Source: Candidatus Alcyoniella australis
GTDB lineage: Bacteria > Lernaellota > Lernaellaia > JAVCCG01 > Alcyoniellaceae
Reading direction: 5' to 3'
DNA length: 64,000 bases
Assembly: GCA_030765605.1 (NCBI GenBank)
Contig: JAVCCG010000020.1
Span: 1-64,000 of the forward strand
Shown: piece after piece, positions 20,221 through 28,814 of the stretch
Layout of the letters: every line of letters starts with the position of its first letter
Numbering within the stretch: position 1 is the first letter of the stretch
Made by a program: the position numbers and the translations under genes
The notes under the pieces: generated by a model
Databases searched by the model: none
The model's input: only the letters and a program-made list of their open reading frames with translations
What the model was told of the DNA's origin: nothing

Positions 20221-20483
20221 TCCTCTGGTTCGTCGTCGTCCAGGCCGCCATCGACTAAGTGCAGGGCTTCTTCGTCGATCTCGTCGGGGTCGAACGACTC
20301 GTAGAACACCAGGAACGCCATGCTCGGCCGACGGCTGGCTTCGCGCATGGCGAAGTGGACGTTGTCCAGCTCATAGCCCTGATCGAGCATTTGGTTGAGC
20401 ACGCGTTCGACCTCTTCGTCGGTCACCTTGCTCAGTTCGACAACCCTGATCGGCAGCCTGACCTGCTCATCGTGTCCACCCAT
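20217..20483 (-). CDS. Small acidic conserved protein
   Basis: An 88-residue soluble protein with one predicted alpha/beta unit: VTDEEVERVLNQMLDQGYE (helix), then DNVHFAM and SMAFLVFY (strands), followed by a very acidic tail (DDDEPED). The pattern of a helix ending in GYEL or GWEL and two strands resembles the DUF4177-type fold, but the match is weak. ATG 20483 has AAGGAGG in front, strong evidence that it is expressed. Function is unknown. Confidence 0.65.
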   Translation of the reverse strand: MGGHDEQVRLPIRVVELSKVTDEEVERVLNQMLDQGYELDNVHFAMREASRRPSMAFLVFYESFDPDEIDEEALHLVDGGLDDDEPED

Positions 20484-20532
20484 GACGTTCCCTCCTTACA
20501 ACCCGGATTATCGACGAACTCCCGCCCTGGAA

Positions 20533-21840
20533 TCAATCAACTTTAATCACCCGCAGCTCAAGCGGGCTCTGGTCGTCGACCAGCACCAGCTGCTCCCAGC
20601 CGCGGCGATAATCGTCGGTGAAATAGAATACCGCGCCGAACTCGTAACGTCCCTTGGTGAAGCCCTGGACGTTTTCAATGTCAAAACCGAAGCCGCCGCG
20701 TTGCCCCGGCGCGTCCTCGGGCGGATCGATCGCGCTGTCGTCATCCAGGTAGTGAAAGCGCACGTTGTAGGGCATGTTCAGCATCGGCTCGGACAGGCGG
20801 GTGACCAGCAGGAAACCGTTGCGCTCCTGGTGCAGGCAGATCCACCACGGCACCCGCGGTTCGATCCGCAGCTCGGCGTCGGTCATCGCGCCGTCCACGA
20901 CCAACTCCGGGGTCTGGCGGTTGCTGTAGACCCGGGCCACTCCCAGCTCGGGCGCCAGGTCGAGCCAGGTATAGATGTCCACATCGCTGAACAGCAGGTC
21001 GAGGTCGAACGGCACATTCAGGTCGTTGGGGAACTCGGCCGAGTTGCCGTAGGCCGCAGCCTCGCGCACGATCTGCGGGGAGCGCACGCTCCAGAACATC
21101 CTTAGGCTGTAGGCGTTCTTGCGCACCACGCGCACCGGGCCGTCGATGTAGCCCAGGCGTCGGCCGAGGATGTCGTCCTCAATGCGCTCGATTGTGAACA
21201 GTCCGAGCACTTCGACCCGGGCGCGCAGTTTAATGCGGTCGAGAAAATCCACGCCCCCCGGCGAGCCCATGCTCAGCTCTTGGGTCAGCGCCATATTCTC
21301 GGTGGACGATCCCACGCGATAGGTCTGACCGACGATCAAGGTTGTCTCGGGATCGTAGTTCACATAATCGCGATCCGAGCGGCCCAGGTCGCCGGAGGGG
21401 TCGCAGGCCAGGCAGAACCAGCCCTCGGCGTTGTTCAGCGAATCGACTGCCTCGATCAACACTGAGCGCGCAGGCAGGATTTCAGAATCAGGACGCGCGC
21501 CCGCGTCCGCGGCCATGAACACCAGCTCGTCGTATGTGGTCAGCGGCTGCGCGGGCCGGGGATAGCCCGGCTGCTGCGGGTAAAGCAGCTCGTCCCGGGC
21601 GTTGCGGCGGTCGACTTGCAGCGGCACGGGCCCAAGTCCGTCGGAACCGGAGCTGAGCAGCACCAGGCCCTGGGCCGGGCAGCCCAGCAGCGGCGCGACC
21701 TGTGAGCCGCGCAGATGCAGGTGGGCGAACGGCCGATTCAGCGGACCCGCGGCTTGATCCGCCAACGCGCCAAGCGGGCAGCAGGCGACTAGCAGCAGCG
21801 CTGTCAGCTGGGTGCGGACAAGTATTGAGCGGACCGTCAC
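20533..21840 (-). CDS. Secreted protein of unknown function
   Basis: A 435-residue protein with an N-terminal export signal (core LTALLLVACCPLGALA). The first cysteine could be a lipid-modified residue (LVAC), or the signal may be cleaved after ALA; both are possible. The body is strand-rich and Asp-rich, with features such as TTYDELVFMAADAG, YVNYDPETTLIVGQTYRVGSS and VPWWICLHQERNGF. No known catalytic motif is seen. The start is GTG at 21840, overlapping the stop of prmA as GTGA, so it is translated with prmA although the two have no obvious shared role. Confidence 0.65.
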   Translation of the reverse strand: MTVRSILVRTQLTALLLVACCPLGALADQAAGPLNRPFAHLHLRGSQVAPLLGCPAQGLVLLSSGSDGLGPVPLQVDRRNARDELLYPQQPGYPRPAQPLTTYDELVFMAADAGARPDSEILPARSVLIEAVDSLNNAEGWFCLACDPSGDLGRSDRDYVNYDPETTLIVGQTYRVGSSTENMALTQELSMGSPGGVDFLDRIKLRARVEVLGLFTIERIEDDILGRRLGYIDGPVRVVRKNAYSLRMFWSVRSPQIVREAAAYGNSAEFPNDLNVPFDLDLLFSDVDIYTWLDLAPELGVARVYSNRQTPELVVDGAMTDAELRIEPRVPWWICLHQERNGFLLVTRLSEPMLNMPYNVRFHYLDDDSAIDPPEDAPGQRGGFGFDIENVQGFTKGRYEFGAVFYFTDDYRRGWEQLVLVDDQSPLELRVIKVD

Positions 21841-22679
21841 TTGCGTTTGAGCAGCACTGCGGACCACTCGTTCTCGAACAACCGCTTGTCCGGGATCAGC
21901 CCGCGCTCGATATAACGCGGCAGCAGCGGATCGATCTGTTCGCGGGTCAGGCCCGAGAGCGCCAAACAGCGGGTTGCTCGCACGGCCAGCGCGGGAGCCA
22001 GCTGGGCCAGCACGCGGTGATTGATGTTGGCCAGCACCAGGTCGTAGGGACCGGGGAATTCTTCGATCGACCCGGCCCATCCGACCTGCACCCCGTTGGC
22101 AACCGCGTTCTCGCGGCTGGCGCTCACGGCCTCGGGGTCGGTGTCGCAGCCGTCCACGCGCGCGACCCCGAGCTTGGCGCAGGCGATCGAGAGAATCCCC
22201 GAACCGCAGCCCACGTCGAGCACGCTGGTCACGTCGCCGCGGGCGATGCGCTCGTCGAGCAGTCGCAGCATCAGCCGCGTGCTCTCGTGGCCGCCGGTGC
22301 CAAACGCCATGCCTGGATCGATCACCAGCAGCTCGGATCGGGGCGCGACCTGATACTGGATCCAACTGGGCCTGATCGCCAGCCGCGGCGAGACCTGCAG
22401 CGGCCGAAACGAGCGGCGCACCGCCTCGACCCAGTCGCGGTCAGTGACGTTTTGGCAGCTGATGTTGAAGCGTAGCGAGGGGTCGCCCTCGCGCAGGTCG
22501 CTGAGAAAATCGGAGATGCGGTCCAGTCGCTCGCGGCTGGTCGGGTCCTCGGCGCGCAGCCAGATGATCAGCCCGCGCTCGTTCTCCTGTGCGCCGCGGA
22601 ATCCCAGATCTTCAAGCAGCCCGAGCAATGCGTCGCGCGGCGATTGGGGAAGCTCGATTGTGACCTCGAGAAGTTCCAT
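21837..22679 (-). CDS. prmA: Ribosomal protein L11 methyltransferase
   Basis: PrmA trimethylates ribosomal protein L11. The 280-residue protein has the N-terminal L11-recognition domain (starts MELLEVTIELP), the linker motif IDPGMAFGTGGHESTRL and the methyltransferase domain with motif I LDVGCGSGILSIACAKLG, followed by GCDTDPEAV and VLANINHRVL. Length and motif order are normal, and ATG 22679 gives the standard N-terminus. It lies between genes for secreted proteins, so its position is probably chance within a long minus-strand run. Confidence 0.92.
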   Translation of the reverse strand: MELLEVTIELPQSPRDALLGLLEDLGFRGAQENERGLIIWLRAEDPTSRERLDRISDFLSDLREGDPSLRFNISCQNVTDRDWVEAVRRSFRPLQVSPRLAIRPSWIQYQVAPRSELLVIDPGMAFGTGGHESTRLMLRLLDERIARGDVTSVLDVGCGSGILSIACAKLGVARVDGCDTDPEAVSASRENAVANGVQVGWAGSIEEFPGPYDLVLANINHRVLAQLAPALAVRATRCLALSGLTREQIDPLLPRYIERGLIPDKRLFENEWSAVLLKRK

Positions 22680-22726
22680 CTCGATCCAACTCGAATATCA
22701 GGTAAGGTCCAGTGAGATGCGCGGTA

Positions 22727-22972
22727 TCAGCCGCAGTCCGGGCACTCGTCCAGGCAGCTCTTATGCTCGGCGCCGCAGTACTCCTTGCACGTCATTCCGT
22801 CGGGACTAAACGGGTTGTTCCCGGTTCCGCCGCACTTGTCCGTACAATCATGGTAATCCTCTTCGCACTCGTCGCGACAGCGCTCGCCGCAGGCCAACCC
22901 GCAAAGCATCGAGAGCACCAACAACGCGGCCAGACCCGCGAATACGGTCCGTTTCAGAGCATTTTCGCCCAT
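22727..22972 (-). CDS. Small cysteine-rich exported protein with twin CX3C-X6-CX3C
   Basis: An 81-residue protein with a signal peptide (core TVFAGLAALLVLSMLCGLAC); the last of these cysteines may be lipidated, although Gly at -3 is atypical. The mature part of about 53 residues has ten cysteines. Eight fall into two identical patterns, CX3C-X6-CX3C: CRDECEEDYHDCTDKC and CKEYCGAEHKSCLDEC, joined by a Gly/Asn/Pro linker; the protein ends CPDCG. Each pattern would give a disulfide-stapled helical hairpin. ATG 22972 follows GAGG by eight bases. It is ten bases downstream of the propeller lipoprotein gene. Function is unknown. Confidence 0.7.
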   Translation of the reverse strand: MGENALKRTVFAGLAALLVLSMLCGLACGERCRDECEEDYHDCTDKCGGTGNNPFSPDGMTCKEYCGAEHKSCLDECPDCG

Positions 22973-22982
22973 CAACAAGGCC

Positions 22983-24344
22983 TCAGTTGATCGTCTCGTC
23001 GTAGTCGAATTCCACGGAGGTGAGGATCGAGACGTTGTGGGTCCCGGTGTTGACTACAAAGATGTAGTGGTACTCCGGCGTATCGGGGATCGGCGTGGTC
23101 ACCACGCTGTCGGGCATGCGGCCGACCACGATCGGCTTGATCCCAGCGTCGGTCTGGAACACGAAGCGGTCGCCCTCGGACGACCAACGTTCGCCGCTGT
23201 TGATCGTGAACGAGACCTCGTCATAGTCCGAGACGTAACGTCGATCTTCGTCGGCGCGTAGCGACTGGGTGTCGACCTTTTCGTCGTGCTCGCCCTCGTC
23301 CCTGATGCTGCGCACGATCCAGCTCTCATTGGGCTGGTCGTAGATCAGCTTCCAGGACAGGGTCTGGGTAATGCAGTCGGTGACCTCGACCGTGGAGATC
23401 GTGGTGTCCGATTGCGGTCCCTTGTCGTAGAACTCCGGCGTTGTGGCCGATGCGCCGCAGGGGCGCCCGAGCGCGACGTTGTAGACGTAGAGGTAGCCGT
23501 CGGAATTGGTCAGATAGATCAGCGCGCCGTCTGGGCTCGGCCCGAGGTTGCGCGGGATTCCCAGCAGCTCCAGCGTGCGCTCCTCGCCTGTGGCGGTGTC
23601 GAGCACGAACATTCGCGGCGGCCCGGAGCTCAGGGCGTAGACCTCGGAGCCGTCGGGATGAACCATCACCTCGCCCGGCGTTCCCACCAGTTGGTACTGC
23701 GCGTCGATCGCGTGCGTTTCGCCGTCGATGCGCAGCAGCAGGCCATCGAGGGTCGTAACGTAGATCGCCGAGCCGTCGGGGGCCAAGTCGAACGCGAACG
23801 GTTCGTGTTCCAATACGATCTCGTTGCCAAGCTCGTGGGTCTGCGCATCCCAAGGCACTAGGCGTCGGCCGCGCTGGTCCAGCAGCCAGACCACTGCGCC
23901 CTCACTGTCGACCTTGGGGCGTCCGCCGCTGAAGCCGATGGCAAAGGACTCGATGGCCCAATCCCCGCTGCTGATGGCGTAAAGGTTGCCCTCCACCGTG
24001 TCGGTAACGTAGACCGTGGCGCCGTCGGGGCTGATCGCCAGGTCCTTGGGGAAGTCGCCCACGCCCAGCACCGGGTCCTCGCCCTTGTCGCCCTTGCCCC
24101 AGATCACTTTCTGGTCCGAGACGCGGATCACGCTCACCGTGCCGGTGTAGGCGTTGAGCACAAAGACGAAGGCGTGCTCGGCATCGACCGGATCGGGCGT
24201 AATCACCGCCTTGGTCGGCGTATCGAACTTGGCCTTCTCGCTGTTAATGTCTCCGCTGCCGCTCTGGCACGAGACCAGCGCCACTAGCGATCCGCCCACC
24301 AACAGCAGGCAGGTCAGAAGTACGATCAGCGCCTTGCGGCTCAT
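22983..24344 (-). CDS. Beta-propeller lipoprotein (YncE/YVTN type)
   Basis: A 453-residue protein with a lipoprotein signal (core LLTCLLLVGGSLVALVSC, Cys about residue 26) and a repeated four-strand pattern. Typical repeat pieces are FPKDLAISPDGATVYVTDT, FAFDLAPDGSAIYVTTLDG and IPRNLGPSPDGALIYLTNS. This is the YVTN/NHL-type seven-bladed propeller, usually a periplasmic or surface binding scaffold. About 90 extra residues (CITQTLSWKLIYDQ onward) are inserted before the last blade. The ATG overlaps the stop of the upstream paralog (ATGA), so the two propellers are made together. The ligand is unknown. Confidence 0.8.
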   Translation of the reverse strand: MSRKALIVLLTCLLLVGGSLVALVSCQSGSGDINSEKAKFDTPTKAVITPDPVDAEHAFVFVLNAYTGTVSVIRVSDQKVIWGKGDKGEDPVLGVGDFPKDLAISPDGATVYVTDTVEGNLYAISSGDWAIESFAIGFSGGRPKVDSEGAVVWLLDQRGRRLVPWDAQTHELGNEIVLEHEPFAFDLAPDGSAIYVTTLDGLLLRIDGETHAIDAQYQLVGTPGEVMVHPDGSEVYALSSGPPRMFVLDTATGEERTLELLGIPRNLGPSPDGALIYLTNSDGYLYVYNVALGRPCGASATTPEFYDKGPQSDTTISTVEVTDCITQTLSWKLIYDQPNESWIVRSIRDEGEHDEKVDTQSLRADEDRRYVSDYDEVSFTINSGERWSSEGDRFVFQTDAGIKPIVVGRMPDSVVTTPIPDTPEYHYIFVVNTGTHNVSILTSVEFDYDETIN

Positions 24345-25444
24345 CGGATCCTCCCCACCTGTTTGCGGGCCACGGAGTCGACGATCGAGAGCGAGTGCGC
24401 ATAGAAGTTGGGCACCAGCGCGTAGAAGCGGCCGTCCTCGGCGTCGGGCGCGGTCAGCGCCACGTCGTAGGGCCCGCGCCCCACATCGATGCGGGCGATC
24501 ACGTCCAGGGTCTGGGCGTCGACCACAATCAGGCATTCCGAGTCGAAGTTGGTGACCCAGATCTCGGAGCCGTCGGCCGAGACCGCCACGCCCGAGGGGC
24601 TGTCCCACATCGGGATAATGCGCCAGATCGCCTCGTCCGGTTGGTTGGGGATTTTCTCGGTGTCGATCACCAGCAGCGCGTCGGGCACGCGCGAACAGAT
24701 ATAGGCCCAGCGGCCGTCGGGGCTGAACGCGATGCCGCGGGTGTCGTAGCCGATTGTGCGCTCGCCGCTGCTGATCGTGAAGCTGGTGACGAACTCGTTG
24801 CGCGCCACGTCGAAGATCACTATCGCCGAAAGCCCCTTATTGGTGACGTAGAGGTAGTCGCTGCCCGGCTGGATCCCGAGGTTGACCACGCCCGAAGCCA
24901 GCAGCATGTTGCGCGCCAGCTCGCGTCGGCCCAAGTCGATAATCGACAAATCGCCCGACGAGACGTTGGTCGCATAGAGGTAGACCTCATCGGGGCCCAG
25001 CACCAGGTCGAACGGCTCGCGGCCCGCCGCGATGCCCGAGGGGTTGTCGTCCGAGGTGTCCAGGTCGATCCAGCGCAGGTCGGATGGGTTCGAGACGTCG
25101 AGCAGCAGGATCTGGTCGCCGGCCCGGTCGGCCACGTAGGCGATCTCGCCGGCCGAGTCGACCACCGCGCGCCCCATGTAGGCCGGGCCCGCGATGCGGT
25201 CGAGGATCGCTCCCTTGCCCTGTTCGAGCCGCTCGAGGTCGATGGACATTATCGTACCCTCGCCCGCGTGCGACTGGTCGAAGTTGGCGCTGACCACCAG
25301 CGCGTACCTGCCGAAGACAACCACGGAAAGCGGGTTGTCCAGCAGGTCGCCGGTGTCTTGCTGCAGCTCGTCTTCAGTGGCGCAGCCGACGAGCAGCATT
25401 GACGCAAGTAGCGCCGCTATCAGAGAAATTCTAAGTTTGCTCAC
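24341..25444 (-). CDS. Beta-propeller lipoprotein, first of the pair
   Basis: A 367-residue protein with a lipobox (core ISLIAALLASMLLVGC, Cys about residue 21) followed by YVTN-type repeats such as GIAFSPDGRWAYICS and GVAVSADGSEIWVTN. The GTG at 25444 has GGAG six bases upstream and gives a standard lipoprotein signal; an in-frame ATG at 25474 would add ten residues with a weaker site. It is a paralog of the next gene but shorter, lacking its insert. Its stop overlaps the start of that gene. The terminator of the large lipoprotein gene lies just upstream, so the pair has its own promoter. Confidence 0.78.
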   Translation of the reverse strand: MSKLRISLIAALLASMLLVGCATEDELQQDTGDLLDNPLSVVVFGRYALVVSANFDQSHAGEGTIMSIDLERLEQGKGAILDRIAGPAYMGRAVVDSAGEIAYVADRAGDQILLLDVSNPSDLRWIDLDTSDDNPSGIAAGREPFDLVLGPDEVYLYATNVSSGDLSIIDLGRRELARNMLLASGVVNLGIQPGSDYLYVTNKGLSAIVIFDVARNEFVTSFTISSGERTIGYDTRGIAFSPDGRWAYICSRVPDALLVIDTEKIPNQPDEAIWRIIPMWDSPSGVAVSADGSEIWVTNFDSECLIVVDAQTLDVIARIDVGRGPYDVALTAPDAEDGRFYALVPNFYAHSLSIVDSVARKQVGRIR

Positions 25445-25495
25445 ATTCGCTCCGGGTAAACGAAAGCGAATCATGCATCATCGCCCTGGTCAAGT

Positions 25496-25528
25496 CAAAA
25501 GCGGGGCGGCCGTGACCGGCCGCCCCGC
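25496..25528 (-). terminator. Terminator after the BPI-like lipoprotein gene
   Basis: On the minus strand a perfect 12-bp GC stem (25517-25528 with 25501-25512) closes a four-base loop and is followed by TTTTGACTT. Confidence 0.9.
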
Positions 25529-25548
25529 ACGGTGGATAAGTGGATCGC

Positions 25549-28500
25549 CTACTCGCGGTCCTGCGCTTTACTCCCGATCTGCTCCATCCGCTGGTCGATC
25601 AGGTCGGCCTCGGAGGGGACCAGGTCGGCGAACAACACCATATAGGTCGAGGGCGCGCCCAGGGCCCAGATGTTGTGCAGCCGATAGGAGAAGCCCTCGA
25701 ACGCCGGCAGCTCGATCTCCTGCAGCGGCTGGGTGATGATCGGCAGCAGCATGTTGACAATGAAGGGCACGAAGGCCTCGAACAACGGGTCGGAGAAGTC
25801 GACCACCGGCTCGTTGTAGACGTCGATGAAGATCATCGGGTCGGTGAAGACCAGACCAAGTTTGTTATCCGGGTAGGTGACCGTAACCTCCGTGGGCACG
25901 CGCATTGCCAAGGCGATTGCCACGGCCAGCACGTCGTCGTTGAGGTTCTCCGGCGTCTCGTTGACATCGACGTACATCTCGAAGATGTAGTCGCCCATGC
26001 GCAATACCGTGTCGATGTCGTCCTGCAGGCCGAAGGAAATGTTCGGCGGCAGCATCGGCGAGAACTTGAAGTAGACCGGCGCGTCCGCCGCGATATCGAG
26101 CAACTCCGGCAGCAGCAGCGCCAGGTTGGCCGTGGACAGCTCGAAGGGGAAGCCCCATTCCTGTGCCATCTGGTTGTCCACCATCAGGTCCATCAGGCCC
26201 GAGCGATAGACGCCGAACAGCACATGGTTAAGGAAGTCGTCCTCGAGCAGCGCGGCAAAGCCGTACTTGTTGCTGGTGCCGGGCATGGTATCGCTCAGGG
26301 TGGGGGCGACCGAAACGGTCTTGAGGCTGCCGGGCATCGGCGAGACGTCAACGCGGCCGTCGACCACCGGCGTTACCTGGCCCTGAAGCCAGACATCGAG
26401 CCCGGTGTCGTTGAGCAACACCGACTCGGGATCGGCCTGCACGTTGAACGTGAAGCCCAGCACCTCGAACTGCTGATCCAGCGCCAGGTCGTTGAGGTAG
26501 CCCTGCACCAACGGCGGCAGGATATCCCACAGCGCGTCGCTGATCACGTCCTCGATGATCCCCTGGACAGACCACCAGAAGGCGTTCTCCAAGAAGTCGG
26601 GGAAGCCGTCGATGTCGAGCGTGAAGCCGACGAAGTCGACGGTGATCGCGTCGAAGTTGATCTGAATCTGACCGCCGGACACCTCGGGGTTGGTGCTGAT
26701 CTCGGCGTAAATGTCGTCGGCCTTGACCTGGCCGTGGATGTTGACCGGAATCCCCAAGGCGTGGCCCGTGACGTGGACGTCGATCCGCAGCTCGGGCAGG
26801 TGACCTTCGATAAACAGCGAGTTCTGGAAGCAGTTTAAGTTGATCCAGATCGGGTTGTAGCGAACGCTGGTGACCTCAACCTTGGCCGCCGCGTATTCGA
26901 TCCCCCACACCTCGTAGGTCTCGTCGAAGATGATCCCGTTCTCGCCGCGGATCATCTCTTCCAGATCGATGTTCTCGGCGATCAGCTCCTTGGCCATCAC
27001 CTCGATTTGGTCGAAGCCGGTATCGGTGACCCTGGCTCCGAGCACTCCGGTGAGGTTGGTGCCGATCGGCCAATAGTCGGGCAGGTAGAACACGCTGGCC
27101 ATGGCGTAGACCGAATTGCCCTGGCTGTCCGAGGCAATCGCCTGGTAGGTGTTGGTGCCCGCCTTGAGCGAGACATCGTGGCTGAAGAAGCCCTCGCCGG
27201 TAAGCGAGACCTGGTGCAACACTCCCTGAGGATCCATGATCTCGAAGCTTTCGACCAGCCCCGAATCGTCGACCACGTAGCCCTCGAGGCTGATCTGCTG
27301 TTGGTCGGTCCAGTAGCCGCGCGGCGGGAAGGTAAATTCGACCGAGGGCGGCGTGGTGTCGAGTACTTTGATCCCCTCGGTGTCGTCCAGCCAAGTGTCG
27401 ACGCCGTCCCACTCCATGCGCGCGGTGACCATGTAGAACGCCGGAAGCTCGAAGGTGATCACGTCGCCGTTGATCGTCACCTGTGTGCTCGGATCGACGC
27501 TGAGCGTGTAGTCGTATTCAACAGGATTGCCGTAGCTGTCCTCGGCGATCACGATCGCCGCCACGGAGTCGCCCGAGGCGATAATCGATACGGGCAGGAT
27601 CAGGTCGAGGAAGGCCGGATCCAGCGCGTGGACCACTACCTCCTCCTCGTCGTAGACCGTGCTGCCCTCGGCCGTAGCGCGGATCGTGATTACTCCGGAC
27701 TTGGTGAGCGTGATGAAATCGCCGCTGACCGACGAGCCGGTGTCGGGAATCACGGAGAGCACGTAGTCGGCGGTAATCGGGTCGCCGCTGGGATTGCGGA
27801 TCACGACCGTGGCCACCAAGGTCTGGCCGGCGTCGATCTCGTAGAAGTCCAGGGTCAGATCGACCGAGCCGATGGCGTCGTTGTCGACCCTGACCGTCTC
27901 GAAGTCCGAGAGCTCCTGCTCGTTCCATTCGGTGACCGCATAGACCGTGTAATAGCCCTCGTTGAAGAAGGTCACGTCGTCGCCGGCGACTTGGGTGTTC
28001 TCGCTCGGGTCGACCTCGAGCACCACGGAAGCCTGCTCGGTAACGTCGTCGCCGTACTCATCGTAGACCGTGTAGGTCGCGGTGACCGATCCGCCGGTGA
28101 TCACCTCCGAGGCGCTGATGTCCATCTCGATGTGCGGCTCGCCGATATCAACGAAGAAACCGATCAGGTCGCGGAACGTGCGGCCCGAGCCGTTGACCTC
28201 GGCCACCAGCTTGTGGAAGCCCTCGGGCAACATCTCGATCGTGCCGCTGGCCTGGCCTTTACTCTCGACTGTGAGCAGGTCGGTGACGTCCTCGTCGTCG
28301 AGAAAGACCGTCAGCTCGCCGTTGCCGAACTCGATCAGCACCTCGACGTCGTCGGTAAAAAGGGTCAGGCCGTCTTCGGGCTGTTCGATGTTGGCGTACG
28401 GCGCGTCTGTGTCGTCATCGTCGTCGTCATCATCGTCGTCGTCATCGTCGTCATCGTTGTCATCATCGTCGAGGTCGTCGTCATCGTCGTCGGAGATTGT

Positions 28501-28605
28501 GGCTCGACCAGGGTCATCCCCGGAATTACAGCCTCCAAGTACGAGCGACAGGCTCAACAGCAAAAGCGCTGCTACTATTCCAAATCTGGCTAGCGCTCTG
28601 ATCAT
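25549..28605 (-). CDS. BPI/TULIP-like lipid-binding lipoprotein on an oligo-Asp stalk
   Basis: A 1018-residue lipoprotein (lipobox VLGGC, Cys26). A stalk of almost pure aspartate follows (about 39-67), then Ig-like beta modules (about 70-510) including three repeats of about 90 residues. From about 520 to 1010 the order of elements follows eukaryotic BPI/LBP/CETP proteins. The N-terminal half starts RVTDTGFDQIEVMAKELI and contains long amphipathic strands and helix VQGIIEDVISDALWDILP. The second half contains SNKYGFAALLEDDFLNHVLF, LLPELLDIAADAPVYFKFSP and ends PFIVNMLLPIITQPLQEIEL. Such tubular domains bind lipid or LPS. Fold assignment is from pattern, not a search. AAGGAG precedes the chosen ATG. 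Confidence 0.65.
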   Translation of the reverse strand: MIRALARFGIVAALLLLSLSLVLGGCNSGDDPGRATISDDDDDDLDDDDNDDDDDDDDDDDDDDDTDAPYANIEQPEDGLTLFTDDVEVLIEFGNGELTVFLDDEDVTDLLTVESKGQASGTIEMLPEGFHKLVAEVNGSGRTFRDLIGFFVDIGEPHIEMDISASEVITGGSVTATYTVYDEYGDDVTEQASVVLEVDPSENTQVAGDDVTFFNEGYYTVYAVTEWNEQELSDFETVRVDNDAIGSVDLTLDFYEIDAGQTLVATVVIRNPSGDPITADYVLSVIPDTGSSVSGDFITLTKSGVITIRATAEGSTVYDEEEVVVHALDPAFLDLILPVSIIASGDSVAAIVIAEDSYGNPVEYDYTLSVDPSTQVTINGDVITFELPAFYMVTARMEWDGVDTWLDDTEGIKVLDTTPPSVEFTFPPRGYWTDQQQISLEGYVVDDSGLVESFEIMDPQGVLHQVSLTGEGFFSHDVSLKAGTNTYQAIASDSQGNSVYAMASVFYLPDYWPIGTNLTGVLGARVTDTGFDQIEVMAKELIAENIDLEEMIRGENGIIFDETYEVWGIEYAAAKVEVTSVRYNPIWINLNCFQNSLFIEGHLPELRIDVHVTGHALGIPVNIHGQVKADDIYAEISTNPEVSGGQIQINFDAITVDFVGFTLDIDGFPDFLENAFWWSVQGIIEDVISDALWDILPPLVQGYLNDLALDQQFEVLGFTFNVQADPESVLLNDTGLDVWLQGQVTPVVDGRVDVSPMPGSLKTVSVAPTLSDTMPGTSNKYGFAALLEDDFLNHVLFGVYRSGLMDLMVDNQMAQEWGFPFELSTANLALLLPELLDIAADAPVYFKFSPMLPPNISFGLQDDIDTVLRMGDYIFEMYVDVNETPENLNDDVLAVAIALAMRVPTEVTVTYPDNKLGLVFTDPMIFIDVYNEPVVDFSDPLFEAFVPFIVNMLLPIITQPLQEIELPAFEGFSYRLHNIWALGAPSTYMVLFADLVPSEADLIDQRMEQIGSKAQDRE
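28411..28492. repeat. GAY codon run encoding the oligo-Asp stalk
   Basis: On the minus strand this is a nearly uninterrupted run of GAC and GAT codons (one Leu and one Asn inside). GAC and GAT are mixed irregularly, so it looks like selection for Asp rather than a young microsatellite. Length changes in threes would alter the stalk without shifting the frame. Confidence 0.85.
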
Positions 28606-28814
28606 CACCTTTCTCCTTGTGACCCGAACCATTTGGGTCAGCGATATACTATTTTACAGCAATTTAAACTACGACAGCTGGCTTAGGCGGTCAAGTGAGC
28701 CCCGCGACGTCTCGCTGTTGGTTTAGCTCTTTTTTCAAAGCCCGTGACGTGCTAACAAAGGACAGTCATTGACGCGCGCACCAAGCGCCGTGAAGAACCG
28801 TAAGAGGTCAGTCG

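Noticed and set aside
28411-28492. Possible phase-variable repeat or CRISPR-like array
   Set aside because: The unit is a three-base codon with mixed GAC/GAT, so length change keeps the frame, and there are no spacers.
27007-28593. Plus-strand open frame of over 500 codons opposite the BPI-like gene
   Set aside because: The minus strand has the signal peptide, stalk, domains and ribosome site; the plus frame reads the Asp codons as Val/Ile repeats and has no plausible domain.
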